DNA of 64,000 nucleotides from Actinoplanes sp. SE50/110 (GCF_900119315.1 NZ_LT827010.1:7000001-7064000), one strand, 5' to 3'. Counted from the stretch's first letter, positions 8,308-16,269 are shown. The notes: generated by a model from the sequence alone, not told the origin. Made by a program: numbers and translations.

Positions 8308-9213
8308 TCAGGTGGCGGCGAGGCTGGCGATGGTTTCGCGGACGCGGGCCCGGAGCCAGGCGTGGGTGCCGTCGGCGGTGTAGCGCTGGTGCCAGGCCAT
8401 GGCGATCTCCTTGGGCGGGAGCGGGATCGGGGGGTCGACGGCGATCAGGCCGAGCGCGTCGATGGCGGGGCGGCCGAGGCGGGCGGGCATCAGGCCGACC
8501 AGGTCGGTGCGGGCGACGACGATCAGGGCGGCGCCGAAGGTGGGGACGGCCAGCGCCACCCGGCGGGTCAGGCCGTGTTCGGCCAGGGCTTCGTCGATCG
8601 GGCCGGTGAGTCTGCCGCGACGGGAGGCGCTGACGTGGACCGCCTCGGCGTAGCGGCGCGGGGTCAGCGGGCCGCGCAGCAGCGGGTGGCCGGCCCGGAC
8701 GACCGCGGTCATCCGGTCGGTGAACAGCGGTTCGACGGTGATCTCCGGTGGGGCGTCGTCGACCACGCCGATGTCCAGGTCGGCCCGGCCGTCGCGGAGC
8801 TGCACGGTGCCGTCCGACGCCGGGTCCTCGCCGAGGAACCGCAGGGTGACGCCAGCAGCCAGGCTCTGAACCCGGGCCAGCAGTTCGGGGCCGAGGGCGG
8901 TGGCCACGTCGTCGGCGAGCACGGTGAAGACCCGCTGCAGGGTGGCCGGATCGGGCGGGCCGGGCGGAGTGAAGACCGCCTGGGCGCGCTCGACCAGGGC
9001 GCGCACCTCGGTGCGCAGTTCGACGGCGCGTGGGGTGAGGACCATCCGGCGGCCGGAGCGGACCAGGATCGGGTCGCCGATCGCGGCGCGGATCCGGCCC
9101 AGGGCACGGCTGGTGGCGGGCTCGGACAGGTGCAGGCGCCGGGCCGCGCCACCGACGCTGCCCTCCTCCAGCAGGGCGTCCAGGGCGGTCAGAAGATTCA
9201 GATCCAGATTCAT
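8308..9213 (-). CDS. LysR-family transcriptional regulator
   Basis: From the ATG at 9213 the protein is 301 residues and begins MNLDLNLLTALDALLEEG, the usual LysR start; an ATG 36 bp further upstream would place a near-perfect operator inside the gene and is less likely. The N-terminal winged helix-turn-helix spans about residues 1-60 (GGAARRLHLSEPATSRALGRIR) and the rest is the effector-binding domain. It is divergent from an MFS transporter with a LysR-type palindrome (9212-9228) between them, so it most likely controls that transporter. The effector is unknown. Confidence 0.9.
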   Translation of the reverse strand: MNLDLNLLTALDALLEEGSVGGAARRLHLSEPATSRALGRIRAAIGDPILVRSGRRMVLTPRAVELRTEVRALVERAQAVFTPPGPPDPATLQRVFTVLADDVATALGPELLARVQSLAAGVTLRFLGEDPASDGTVQLRDGRADLDIGVVDDAPPEITVEPLFTDRMTAVVRAGHPLLRGPLTPRRYAEAVHVSASRRGRLTGPIDEALAEHGLTRRVALAVPTFGAALIVVARTDLVGLMPARLGRPAIDALGLIAVDPPIPLPPKEIAMAWHQRYTADGTHAWLRARVRETIASLAAT

Positions 9214-9228
9214 TGCGTACGACGCAAT
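9212..9228. promoter_or_regulatory. LysR-type palindrome overlapping the LysR start
   Basis: ATTGCGT-ACG-ACGCAAT is a perfect 7+3+7 inverted repeat and contains the classic LysR T-N11-A core. It covers the LysR start codon region and lies 22 bp upstream of the probable MFS promoter, so it suits autorepression plus control of the transporter. Confidence 0.6.
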
Positions 9229-9249
9229 CTTTCCTTGTGAAGCATGCAT

Positions 9250-9278
9250 TTGACGTTAGATACGGTCGATCTTAGCGT
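9250..9278 (+). promoter_or_regulatory. probable promoter of the MFS gene
   Basis: TTGACG (9250-9255) and TAGCGT (9273-9278) are spaced 17 bp, a sigma-70-like arrangement. Transcription would begin about 7 bp later, essentially at the ATG at 9286, and no Shine-Dalgarno is seen there, so a leaderless mRNA is plausible. Confidence 0.4.
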
Positions 9279-9285
9279 CGTTTCC

Positions 9286-10668
9286 ATGAGACGTGAGAGA
9301 TTCACCCTGGTCCTCATGTGCGCGACCGTGCTGGCCCTGCAGGCCCTGGTCGCGGGCATCAACCTGGCCATCCCGCGGCTCGCCGCGAGCAGCCTGCACC
9401 CGGGCCCGGGCGATCTGGTCTGGATCGTCGACGCGTATGTGCTGGCCTTCGCCGGCCTGCTGATCCCGGCCGGCGCGCTCGGCGACCGGCTGGGTCGCAA
9501 GGGCGTGCTGCTCGCCGGGCTGGTCCTGTTCGGCGTCGCCAACCTGATCAGCGCGTCGGCGCAGGACGTCGCGGTGCTGCAGGCCGGCCGGGCGCTCGGC
9601 GGGGTCGCCGCGGCGCTGGCCCAGCCGGCCACCCTGGCCCTGCTGCTGCACGCCACCCGGCCGGAACGCCGGCCGCACGCGATCGCCCTGTGGACCGCCT
9701 GCATGGGACTGGGCGGGATGGCCGGCAACCTGATCGCCGGCGTGGTCCTGCAGTATTCCGGCTGGCCGGTCCTGTTCCTGGTCTTCGTCCCGGTGGCCGC
9801 GCTGCTGACGGCCGGCGTCGCGGTGTGCGTCCCGCGGGCGCCGCGGCACGACGCGTCGATCGACCCGCTGGGCACGGCGCTGCTCACCGGCGGTCTCTTC
9901 GCCTGGCTGTACGGCATCGTCGAGGGGCCGGAGCGGGGCTGGGCCGACACCGTGGTGCTGTCCTCGTTCGCCGCCGGGGCGCTGACGCTGGCCGCGTTCA
10001 CCGGGTACGCGCTGCGGGCCGCGCGGCCGCTGATCGACCCGCGGGTCTTCCGGGTCCGCACGGTCCGGGCCGGCGCGTTCGGGGTCGGCGCGACCTTCTT
10101 CGCGCTGTTCGGCCTCTTCTACGTCAACGCGCAGTTCCTGCAGGACGTGAAGGGGTACTCGCCGCTGCTGACCGGGCTGGCGATCGGGCCGCTGGCGATC
10201 GGCATGGGCGTCGTGTCCCGGCGGGCGGTCCCGCTCACCCAGCGCTACGGGCCGCGGCCGATGATCGCGATCGGGCTCGGTGCGATCGTGGCCGGGCTCC
10301 TGCTGCTCTCCACCGTGGACGCGGCGACGGCGTACCCGGTCTACGCCGGATATCTGTTGCTGATGGCGGCCGGCATGGGACTGTGCGCGCCGGCGCTGAC
10401 CGGCGGGATCCTGGCCGGGCTGCCGGCGGCGAACGCCGGGCTCGGCTCCGGGCTGAACTCGGCGGCCCGGGAGGTCGGCGCGGCGCTCGGGGTGGCGCTG
10501 ATCGGCACGGTCCTCGCCGAGCACCACGCGCTGCGGTCCCCGGCCGACCTGGTGAGCGGCCTGACCGTCGGCTACCGGATCCTGGCCGCGATCCTGGCCG
10601 CCGCCGCGGTGATCGTGGTCCGCACCTGGCCGGCCCCGGCACACCGCGCGGAGCCCGTCGCCGCGTGA
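9286..10668 (+). CDS. MFS drug/proton antiporter, DHA2-like
   Basis: From ATG 9286 (MRRERFTLVLM) the product is 460 residues. An upstream ATG at 9244 is in frame but would add a non-hydrophobic leader and overlap the promoter. It has 12-14 hydrophobic spans, the motif A loop GDRLGRKGVLL (between spans 2 and 3) and the motif C-like GLGGMAGNLIAG, both typical of the DHA2 family of multidrug exporters in the cytoplasmic membrane. The divergent LysR regulator probably controls it. The exported compound is unknown. A GC hairpin (10678-10698) follows the stop. Confidence 0.88.
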   Translation: MRRERFTLVLMCATVLALQALVAGINLAIPRLAASSLHPGPGDLVWIVDAYVLAFAGLLIPAGALGDRLGRKGVLLAGLVLFGVANLISASAQDVAVLQAGRALGGVAAALAQPATLALLLHATRPERRPHAIALWTACMGLGGMAGNLIAGVVLQYSGWPVLFLVFVPVAALLTAGVAVCVPRAPRHDASIDPLGTALLTGGLFAWLYGIVEGPERGWADTVVLSSFAAGALTLAAFTGYALRAARPLIDPRVFRVRTVRAGAFGVGATFFALFGLFYVNAQFLQDVKGYSPLLTGLAIGPLAIGMGVVSRRAVPLTQRYGPRPMIAIGLGAIVAGLLLLSTVDAATAYPVYAGYLLLMAAGMGLCAPALTGGILAGLPAANAGLGSGLNSAAREVGAALGVALIGTVLAEHHALRSPADLVSGLTVGYRILAAILAAAAVIVVRTWPAPAHRAEPVAA

Positions 10669-10677
10669 GCGTGCCGC

Positions 10678-10698
10678 CCGGCCGGTGAAGCCGGCCGG
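10678..10698. terminator. GC-rich hairpin between convergent genes
   Basis: CCGGCCGG, loop TGAAG, CCGGCCGG: perfect 8-bp arms 10 bp after the MFS stop and before the adenylate kinase stop. No T-run. It probably ends transcription from at least the MFS side. Confidence 0.55.
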
Positions 10699-10774
10699 CG
10701 GCGCTGAGGACGGCTCGGCTCACGGCGTACACCGTCGGCAGTCGCGGCCCGGGGAGGCCACGGACCGCAAGCGG

Positions 10775-11434
10775 TCAGCGGTCCGGTTGCGGGATGTGCG
10801 GCGGCAGGCCGAGGGTCTTGCGGATCGCGTTCTGCACCTCGTCGACCGGCGGCCGGCCGTCGACGTCGTGGACCACCTCCTTACGCTGGAAGAGCTCCAG
10901 CACCGGGCGGGTCTTCTCGTGGTAGTCGCGCAGCCGCGCCTCGAGCGCCTCGGGCGTGTCGTCGGCCCGGGTGACCAGCTCGTGACCGCAGATGTCGCAG
11001 CGGCCCTCCTGCTCGGGGCGGTCGGCGATCAGGTTGTAGTCCATCCCGCAGTTCGGGCACAGGCGGCGGCTGAGCACCCGGCGGCGCACCTCGTCGTCGG
11101 GCAGCTCCAGGTGGATCACCGCGTCCAGGTCGTAGCTCTCCATGAAGAACTCGGCCTGGGGGCCGTTGCGGGGGAAGCCGTCGATGACGAACCCGTAGTT
11201 CCAGTCGTGCTGGTGCAGGCGGTCGCGGACCACCGACTCGACCAGGTCGTCGCCGACCAGCTCGCCGGCCGCCATGATCCGCTTGACCTGGGCACCCATC
11301 TTGGTGTGGTTGCGCACGTGCCAGCGGAAGATGTCGCCCACGCTGATGTGGACCAGGTCCAGGTCGCGGGCGAGCAGCTGGCCCTGGGTGCCCTTGCCGC
11401 TGCCCTGCACGCCCATGATCACGTACTTGCGCAT
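10775..11434 (-). CDS. adk: adenylate kinase with zinc-type LID
   Basis: The start is the ATG at 11434 (MRKYVIMGVQGSGKGTQ). The product is 219 residues, with the P-loop GVQGSGKGTQ (8-17), the AMP-binding DGFPRN segment, and a LID with two Cys-x2-Cys pairs (CPNCGMDY and CDICGHEL) that would bind zinc. It converts ATP and AMP to two ADP in the cytosol. The actinomycete housekeeping adk normally sits in the ribosomal-protein/secY region and often lacks the zinc LID. This copy stands alone beside an unknown gene, so it may be a second adenylate kinase or a related nucleotide kinase. Confidence 0.85.
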   Translation of the reverse strand: MRKYVIMGVQGSGKGTQGQLLARDLDLVHISVGDIFRWHVRNHTKMGAQVKRIMAAGELVGDDLVESVVRDRLHQHDWNYGFVIDGFPRNGPQAEFFMESYDLDAVIHLELPDDEVRRRVLSRRLCPNCGMDYNLIADRPEQEGRCDICGHELVTRADDTPEALEARLRDYHEKTRPVLELFQRKEVVHDVDGRPPVDEVQNAIRKTLGLPPHIPQPDR

Positions 11435-11454
11435 GTGGTCGGCCTCCGTCTCGT

Positions 11455-12030
11455 TCAGGCCGCCGCGCCGATCCGCAGGGGGCCGGGGGCGGGACCGGTC
11501 AGCGTGGTCGGGTCGATGCTCCAGGCTCCGGCCACCCGGAACACGTCGCGCTCGGCGACCAGCACGGTGGTCTCCTCCGGGACGAACTCGCCGGGCAGAC
11601 CGGCCTCCCGCTCGGCCGGGCCCGGCTCGCCGAACCACGAGGTGACCTCGCCGGTCTGCCCGACGTAGCCGAACGCACGCAGGAGATCACCCTTCCCGGC
11701 CCGCTGCCATCGATGCGACTCGGTTACCCGGTGGGTGGCGAAGTACTGCACCTCGGTGCCGAGAGTGGCGGAGATCGCCACCACGTCCGGGGCGGAGGTC
11801 ATCAGATGGTGGCCGGCGACCAGGGTCCACCGGCTGTCCCGGGCGCCGGGCAGCGGCGGGGTCGCCGCCACCCGGTCGCCGGTCAGATGGGCCAGATCGA
11901 GGCCGTCACGCCAGCGGATCGGGCCGAGATCGCGCAGCCCGAGGGCGGCCAGTACGGCTTCGGGCTCGGAGTCGCGCACCGCCAGCCACGCCTGTTTGCC
12001 GCCGAAACCGGTCATGACGTCCGTATCCAT
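11455..12030 (-). CDS. conserved hypothetical protein
   Basis: The 191-residue product has no signal peptide or membrane span and no motif I can assign. It contains a Trp-rich core (KQAWLAVRD, RWTLVAGHHLM, SHRWQRAGKG, TSWFGEPG) and looks like a globular cytosolic domain. It ends 20 bp before the adenylate kinase start on the same strand and begins 25 bp after the PemK-like gene ends, so the three may be cotranscribed. I cannot propose a function. Confidence 0.6.
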   Translation of the reverse strand: MDTDVMTGFGGKQAWLAVRDSEPEAVLAALGLRDLGPIRWRDGLDLAHLTGDRVAATPPLPGARDSRWTLVAGHHLMTSAPDVVAISATLGTEVQYFATHRVTESHRWQRAGKGDLLRAFGYVGQTGEVTSWFGEPGPAEREAGLPGEFVPEETTVLVAERDVFRVAGAWSIDPTTLTGPAPGPLRIGAAA

Positions 12031-12055
12031 GCCGCAACGCTATCCGGTTGTCCGA

Positions 12056-12571
12056 TTATGCCCAGCCGTATTCGCTCCGCAGCGTGGCCGCCACCCGGTT
12101 GAAGCGGTCCCGGTCGAGGATCGCGCCCTCCCGGCGGATGCCGTCCTCGTCCACCTCCAGGACCCGGTCCAGGCGGATCCAGCTGGGACGCTGGGTGCGG
12201 TCCCAGTCGCCGGCGCCGAGCGCCAGCCAGTTGCGCTGGCCGTCGCGTTCGCTCTGGCTGGAGAGCATCAGGCCGAGCAGGGTGCGGCCGTCGCGGCCGA
12301 CGACCAGGACCGGACGGTCCTTACCCTGGGACGGGTCGTCCTCGTAGGGGACCCAGGTCCAGACGATCTCGCCGGGGTCGGCGTCGCCGTCGAGGTCGGG
12401 GGCGTAGTCGATGGTGCGGCCGCGGTCCCGGGTGGGGAGATGACGCGGGGGGCGAGGTTGCGGGGCCGGGGGCCGGGGGGCCGCGGGCTTCTTGGACACG
12501 CCCGACCGCGTGGGCGCCTCGGTCGGGCCGCCGAGGATTTTCCGGAGGAAGGAGATCAGCATTTCGAGCAC
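12056..12571 (-). CDS. PemK/MazF-like protein with proline-rich N-terminus
   Basis: The 171-residue product has a short amphipathic start, a proline/arginine-rich linker (about 28-52) and then a MazF/PemK-like domain. The giveaway is PGEIVWTWVPYEDD followed by GKDRPVLVVGRDG, matching the beta-strand and the R-P-V-L-V-V segment of that fold. In classic systems this fold is an mRNA-cutting toxin paired with a small antitoxin. No antitoxin gene is seen next to it; in actinomycetes stand-alone PemK-like proteins of unknown role are common. It is divergent from agmatinase, and the 31-bp palindrome lies between them. Confidence 0.7.
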   Translation of the reverse strand: MLEMLISFLRKILGGPTEAPTRSGVSKKPAAPRPPAPQPRPPRHLPTRDRGRTIDYAPDLDGDADPGEIVWTWVPYEDDPSQGKDRPVLVVGRDGRTLLGLMLSSQSERDGQRNWLALGAGDWDRTQRPSWIRLDRVLEVDEDGIRREGAILDRDRFNRVAATLRSEYGWA

Positions 12572-12596
12572 CGCTGCACCTTACGGCCTGACCGGA

Positions 12597-12627
12597 ACTG
12601 TACGGCCATACAGTATGGCGATACAGT
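12597..12627. promoter_or_regulatory. 31-bp near-perfect palindrome upstream of agmatinase
   Basis: The two halves, starting ACTGTA and ending TACAGT with GGCCATAC and GTATGGC at the centre, match at 13 of 15 paired positions around 12612. The size and symmetry suit a TetR-family operator, and a TetR gene follows the agmatinase gene. It sits 36 bp before the agmatinase start and 25 bp from the start of the divergent PemK-like gene, so it could govern both. Confidence 0.6.
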
Positions 12628-12663
12628 CCCCGCCGACATGATGAGCCGGGAAGGATGCACACC

Positions 12664-13698
12664 ATGACGCGTTATGGACCGATGTTCGGGCCGGACTACA
12701 CGTTCCTCGGCATCCCCGCCTGCGACTGGCGGGAGCCGTCGACCTACGCGGACGCCGACGTCGTGATCGTGGGCGCGCCGTTCGACGGGGGCACCTCGCA
12801 CCGCCCCGGCGCGCGGTTCGGCCCGCAGGTCATCCGCGGCACCGACTACCTGGCCCACGACGGCACCCGCCCGCACATGGCGATGCGGGTCGACGCGCTG
12901 GGCGCCGACCTGACCGTCAAGGACGCCGGCGACGTCGAGGTGTTCAGCGGGGAGATCGAGCGCAGCTGCCGCAGCATCGAGGAGGCGGTCGGGTTCATCG
13001 CCCGGCACGGCGCGATCCCGCTGGTCCTCGGCGGCGACCACACCGTCACCTGGCCGGACGTGACCGGGGTGGCCGGCGCGCACGCCGCGAGCAGGGTCTC
13101 GGTGATCCACTTCGACGCGCACGCCGACACCGGGGACATCGAGTTCGGCTCGCTGTACGGCCACGGCCAGCCGATGCGTCGGCTGATCGAGTCCGGCGCG
13201 GTCCGCGGCGACCGGTTCCTGCAACTGGGCCTGCGCGGCTACTGGCCGGGTCCGGACATCCTGGACTGGATGGCCGACCAGCGGATGAACTCGTTCCACA
13301 TGAGCGAGATCGTCGAACGCGGCCTGGACGCGGTGCTGGACAGCGCGTTCGCCATCGCCCTGGACGGCTGCGACGGCGTCTTCCTCTCGGTCGACATCGA
13401 CGTCTGCGACCCGGGCCACGCGCCCGGCACCGGCACTCCGGAGCCCGGCGGCCTGACCGCCCGGCAGCTGCTCGACAGCGTCTCCCGGATCTGCCACGAG
13501 CTGCCCGTGGTGGGCATGGACATCGTCGAGGTGTCCCCGCCGTTCGACCACGCGGAGATCACCGCGATGCTCGGCAACCGGGTGGTGCTGGAGGCGCTGT
13601 CCGGGATGGCGCGGCGCCGCAAGGACGGCGACGGGCCCCGGTGGAAGCGGTCGACCCCCCTGCTAGAGGGCCGGGGCACGACCCAGCAGCCGGGCTAA
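12664..13698 (+). CDS. speB: agmatinase / ureohydrolase family enzyme
   Basis: I chose ATG 12664 because AAGGA (12651-12655) is then 8 bp upstream; the in-frame ATG at 12655 overlaps that site. The 344-residue product carries the manganese ligand motifs of ureohydrolases: GGDHTVTWP, HFDAHADTG and SVDIDVCDPGHAPGTGTPEPGG. Agmatinase removes urea from agmatine to give putrescine; guanidinobutyrase and related amidinohydrolases share every one of these motifs, so the substrate is inferred. The C-terminus overlaps the convergent TetR gene by 36 bp. The TetR protein and the 31-bp palindrome suggest substrate-induced expression. Confidence 0.85.
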   Translation: MTRYGPMFGPDYTFLGIPACDWREPSTYADADVVIVGAPFDGGTSHRPGARFGPQVIRGTDYLAHDGTRPHMAMRVDALGADLTVKDAGDVEVFSGEIERSCRSIEEAVGFIARHGAIPLVLGGDHTVTWPDVTGVAGAHAASRVSVIHFDAHADTGDIEFGSLYGHGQPMRRLIESGAVRGDRFLQLGLRGYWPGPDILDWMADQRMNSFHMSEIVERGLDAVLDSAFAIALDGCDGVFLSVDIDVCDPGHAPGTGTPEPGGLTARQLLDSVSRICHELPVVGMDIVEVSPPFDHAEITAMLGNRVVLEALSGMARRRKDGDGPRWKRSTPLLEGRGTTQQPG

Positions 13699-14217
13699 CG
13701 CCTCCTCCAGCAGCTCGTTCGCGGCGGCCCGGTCGACGGCCGGGTCGCCGAGCACCACCGGCAGGGCGAGCCCGTCGATCAGGGCGAGCACCTGCCGGGC
13801 CACCCGCATCGGGTTGTCCGCCTCGATGGTGGCCGCGATCAGCTCCCGCCACCGGGTGTAGTCGGCGAGCACGTCCGCGCGGACCTCGGCGTCCCGTGAC
13901 GCCCAGCGCCAGCTCTCCACCCAGAGCCGCCAGGAGAGGTCACTGCCGAGGTGCCGGGCGATGGCCAGCAGCCGGTCCCACGGGTCGGTCAGCCCGGCCA
14001 GACGCTCGCCGACCAGCTCGAAGTCACGCTCGGCGGCGTGCCGGAAGACCGCGATCAGCATGTCCTCGCGGGTGCCGAAGTAATACTGCAGGGTGGAGAC
14101 ACCGACCCCGGTGGCCGCACTCACGTCGGCGAACCGGGTGGCATCGGCGCCGCGGGCCGCGACCACCTCACCGGCCGCGGCCAGCACCTCGACACGCTTG
14201 GCCGCGGACCGTCTCAC
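13663..14217 (-). CDS. TetR-family transcriptional regulator
   Basis: This 184-residue protein has the TetR helix-turn-helix at about residues 8-50 (FADVSAATGVGVSTLQYYFGTRED) and a C-terminal ligand domain with several Trp residues (WRLWVESWRW). It is convergent with agmatinase and its 3' end overlaps that gene by 36 bp. The most likely target is the 31-bp palindrome at 12597-12627 in front of agmatinase. It could also act on its own promoter, where I see no matching palindrome. Confidence 0.88.
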   Translation of the reverse strand: MRRSAAKRVEVLAAAGEVVAARGADATRFADVSAATGVGVSTLQYYFGTREDMLIAVFRHAAERDFELVGERLAGLTDPWDRLLAIARHLGSDLSWRLWVESWRWASRDAEVRADVLADYTRWRELIAATIEADNPMRVARQVLALIDGLALPVVLGDPAVDRAAANELLEEALARLLGRAPAL

Positions 14218-14244
14218 CGCGCATGTCTATCACGGTCCGGGAAC

Positions 14245-14979
14245 TCAGCCGACGAAGTCCTGCGTCACCCAGACCAGGCCCTTGCCGTCGCGGACGACGC
14301 TCAGTCCGATCCTGGTGAAGTCCTTGTTCAGCAGGTTCCTGCGGTGACCGTCGTTGGGGGCCACCTCGGCGAGCATCGAGTCGGTGATGCCGTTGGCCGT
14401 GGCGATCGTCTCGGCCTCGCTCCGGGTGGAGGCGTAGCCGATGTTCTCCCCCGCGGTGTGCCACTGCACGCCGACGTACCGGGTGCCGATGCCGGCCTCG
14501 CCGGAACAGTTGTGCTCCAGGCCGCAACCGTCGATCATCAGCGCGTTGTGCTTCGCCGACGCCTTCGAGAGCTGCGCGTCCAGGGTCAGCGGGGGCAGTC
14601 CCTCGTCGGCGCGGGCCGCGTTGATGTGCGCCACCACCGCGTCCAGGACCGTCGCCGAGTCGGACCTGGTGGTGCCGGTCGCCACCTTGATGGTGCTGCT
14701 CTTCGGACGTGGCGTGGCCGAGGTCCGCGCCGTCGCGGGGGACGCGGAGGCGGTCCGGCCGGGGGTGGCCTTCGACGGCTCGACGGCGGCGCCCGGGGAG
14801 GCGGTCGCGGCGGCGGTGGCGGTCGTGGCGGCCGCGAGCGGAACGTCGGCCGAGCGGGAATCGGCCTGCGCGGAGTCCGGGCCACCGAGGCCCATCAGGA
14901 TGAATCCGGAGCCGATGACCACGGCTGTCGAGCCCGCCACCAGTGTGTATCGGAAACGGGCGGCAGCGGAGAGCGACAC
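14245..14979 (-). CDS. secreted CAP/SCP domain protein
   Basis: The 244-residue product starts with a signal-anchor or signal peptide (about residues 10-40), has an Ala/Thr/Pro-rich linker to about 100, then a CAP domain (VVAHINAARADEGLPPL, KHNALMIDGCGLEHN, HTAGENIGYAS, NDGHRRNLLNKDFTRIG, VWVTQDFVG). The CAP histidines and glutamates (HTAGEN, GHRRN) are present. In bacteria such domains are extracellular and of mostly unknown function. The gene lies 28 bp beyond the TetR start, on the same strand, but has a separate 117-bp upstream region and is probably transcribed alone. Confidence 0.85.
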   Translation of the reverse strand: MSLSAAARFRYTLVAGSTAVVIGSGFILMGLGGPDSAQADSRSADVPLAAATTATAAATASPGAAVEPSKATPGRTASASPATARTSATPRPKSSTIKVATGTTRSDSATVLDAVVAHINAARADEGLPPLTLDAQLSKASAKHNALMIDGCGLEHNCSGEAGIGTRYVGVQWHTAGENIGYASTRSEAETIATANGITDSMLAEVAPNDGHRRNLLNKDFTRIGLSVVRDGKGLVWVTQDFVG

Positions 14980-15096
14980 GGATATTCACCTCGGTAGCGC
15001 GGACAGGGGACGACGCCCACCGACTATGCGCGACCGTCGCGGCCCACGGCGTACCGGAAAGGATTGCTTAAGGTAGGGCTCACAGATTCATAAGAG

Positions 15097-15309
15097 TCAG
15101 CGTGCCCGGTGGTCGAACTCGCCGGCCCGGACCCCGGCCAGGAAGGCGTGCCACTGCTCGCGGGAGAAGATCAGCGTCGCCCCGTCCGGATCCTTGGTGT
15201 CCCGCAGCGCCACGATGCCCGGGAGGTTGCCGGCCACCTCGACGCAGTCACCCCCGTTGCCGCCGCTCCGGGTGCTCTTGTGCCAGACGGCACCGGACAG
15301 GTCAGCCAT
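15097..15309 (-). CDS. DUF397 protein
   Basis: From the ATG at 15309 (MADLSGAVWHKSTRSGGNGGDCVEV) the protein has 70 residues and shows the whole DUF397 pattern: W-x-KS-x-S, the N/GG-x-CVEVA core, VALRDTKDPDG and the FSREQWHAFLAGVR end. DUF397 proteins are small actinomycete partners of XRE-type regulators. Its start overlaps the end of the XRE gene by 8 bp, so the two are translated together. It probably modulates that regulator; some homologues behave like antitoxins, which is not shown here. Confidence 0.9.
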   Translation of the reverse strand: MADLSGAVWHKSTRSGGNGGDCVEVAGNLPGIVALRDTKDPDGATLIFSREQWHAFLAGVRAGEFDHRAR

Positions 15310-16165
15310 CGCTCTCCTTGATGATCGTGCCGATGAGGTCATCGGAGTCGGACTGGCTCAGGGCGATCGCGTCGAGCGCGGACCAGATCCGCTCGTACGT
15401 CTCGACCTCGGCGAGCTTATCCAGGTAGAGCGCGCCGGTGAGGTTCTCGCCATAGATGGTCGTCGGTTCCGGGGAGGCCGTGCCGACCGCCGGGAACTCC
15501 AGCACGGTGAACTGGCCGGAACTGGACGCCTGGTGCGGGCCGGCCGCGAACGGCAGGACCCGGACGCTCACGTTCTGCCGGGTGGAGACGTTCACCAGGT
15601 GGGCGAGCTGCTTCTGCATGCCCAGGGTGTCCGGCACGCCGCGCCGCAACACCCCCTCGTCGATGATCACTTCCAGGCGCGGCGCCCGGGGGCGACTGCG
15701 CTGCAGCAGGGACTGGCGCTCCAGCCGCACCGCCACCGCGTTCTCCACCGCGACCGGGTCGTCGCCGAGCCAGCGACCGAAGACGAACTCCGCGTACTCC
15801 CGGGTCTGCAGCAGGCCCGGGATCACGCTCGGCGCGTACTGCCGAAGCCGGCAGGCACCCTGCTCCATGCCGACGTAGAGCTCGAACCAGGCCGGGACGA
15901 CATCGCCGTACGCGTGCCACCAGCCCTTCGCCTTCGACTCCTGCGCCAGGCCGATCAGCACCTCGGTCATGTGCCCGGGCGCGCCGTAGACGCCGCACAT
16001 GGCGATCACGTCGTGCTTGCGGACCGGGACCTCACCGTTCTCGATCCGGTACATCCGGGCCCGGGAGAACTCCAGCTCCTGCGCGGCCGCCATCAGCGAG
16101 ATGCCGGCCTGCTCGCGCAACTGTCGGAGCAGCCGGCCGACCTGCCGTCTGGGTACCGTCGACAT
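15302..16165 (-). CDS. XRE-family regulator with DUF5753 domain
   Basis: The start at ATG 16165 has AGGAGG close upstream; a longer reading is possible but its extra residues look random. The 287-residue product has an XRE helix-turn-helix (residues about 8-60, VGRLLRQLREQAGISLMAAAQELEFSRARMYRIENGE) and the DUF5753 effector domain (VIPGLLQTREYAEFV, LRVL-type core). Such genes come with DUF397 partners (here an 8-bp overlap) and act in development or antibiotic control in Streptomyces (WhiJ-like). The divergent gene at 16359 completes the usual trio. Inverted repeats between them are candidate operators. Confidence 0.9.
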   Translation of the reverse strand: MSTVPRRQVGRLLRQLREQAGISLMAAAQELEFSRARMYRIENGEVPVRKHDVIAMCGVYGAPGHMTEVLIGLAQESKAKGWWHAYGDVVPAWFELYVGMEQGACRLRQYAPSVIPGLLQTREYAEFVFGRWLGDDPVAVENAVAVRLERQSLLQRSRPRAPRLEVIIDEGVLRRGVPDTLGMQKQLAHLVNVSTRQNVSVRVLPFAAGPHQASSSGQFTVLEFPAVGTASPEPTTIYGENLTGALYLDKLAEVETYERIWSALDAIALSQSDSDDLIGTIIKESDG

Positions 16166-16205
16166 CCGGACTCTCCTCCTGGCTCGGCCCGCCCGCGTTC
16201 CCGGT

Positions 16206-16269
16206 GTCTCGAACGAGACGATCCGGATGGCTGCATCGAGACGCCGAGAATCCAAATCCGAGATTCTCG
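16206..16269. promoter_or_regulatory. two inverted repeats in the XRE divergent promoter region
   Basis: GTCTCG-AA-CGAGAC (16206-16219) is perfect, and CGAGAATC (16245-16252) pairs with GATTCTCG (16262-16269). A third CGAGAC word occurs at 16236-16241. The shared TCTCG/CGAGA theme suggests binding sites for the XRE regulator itself. Confidence 0.45.
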
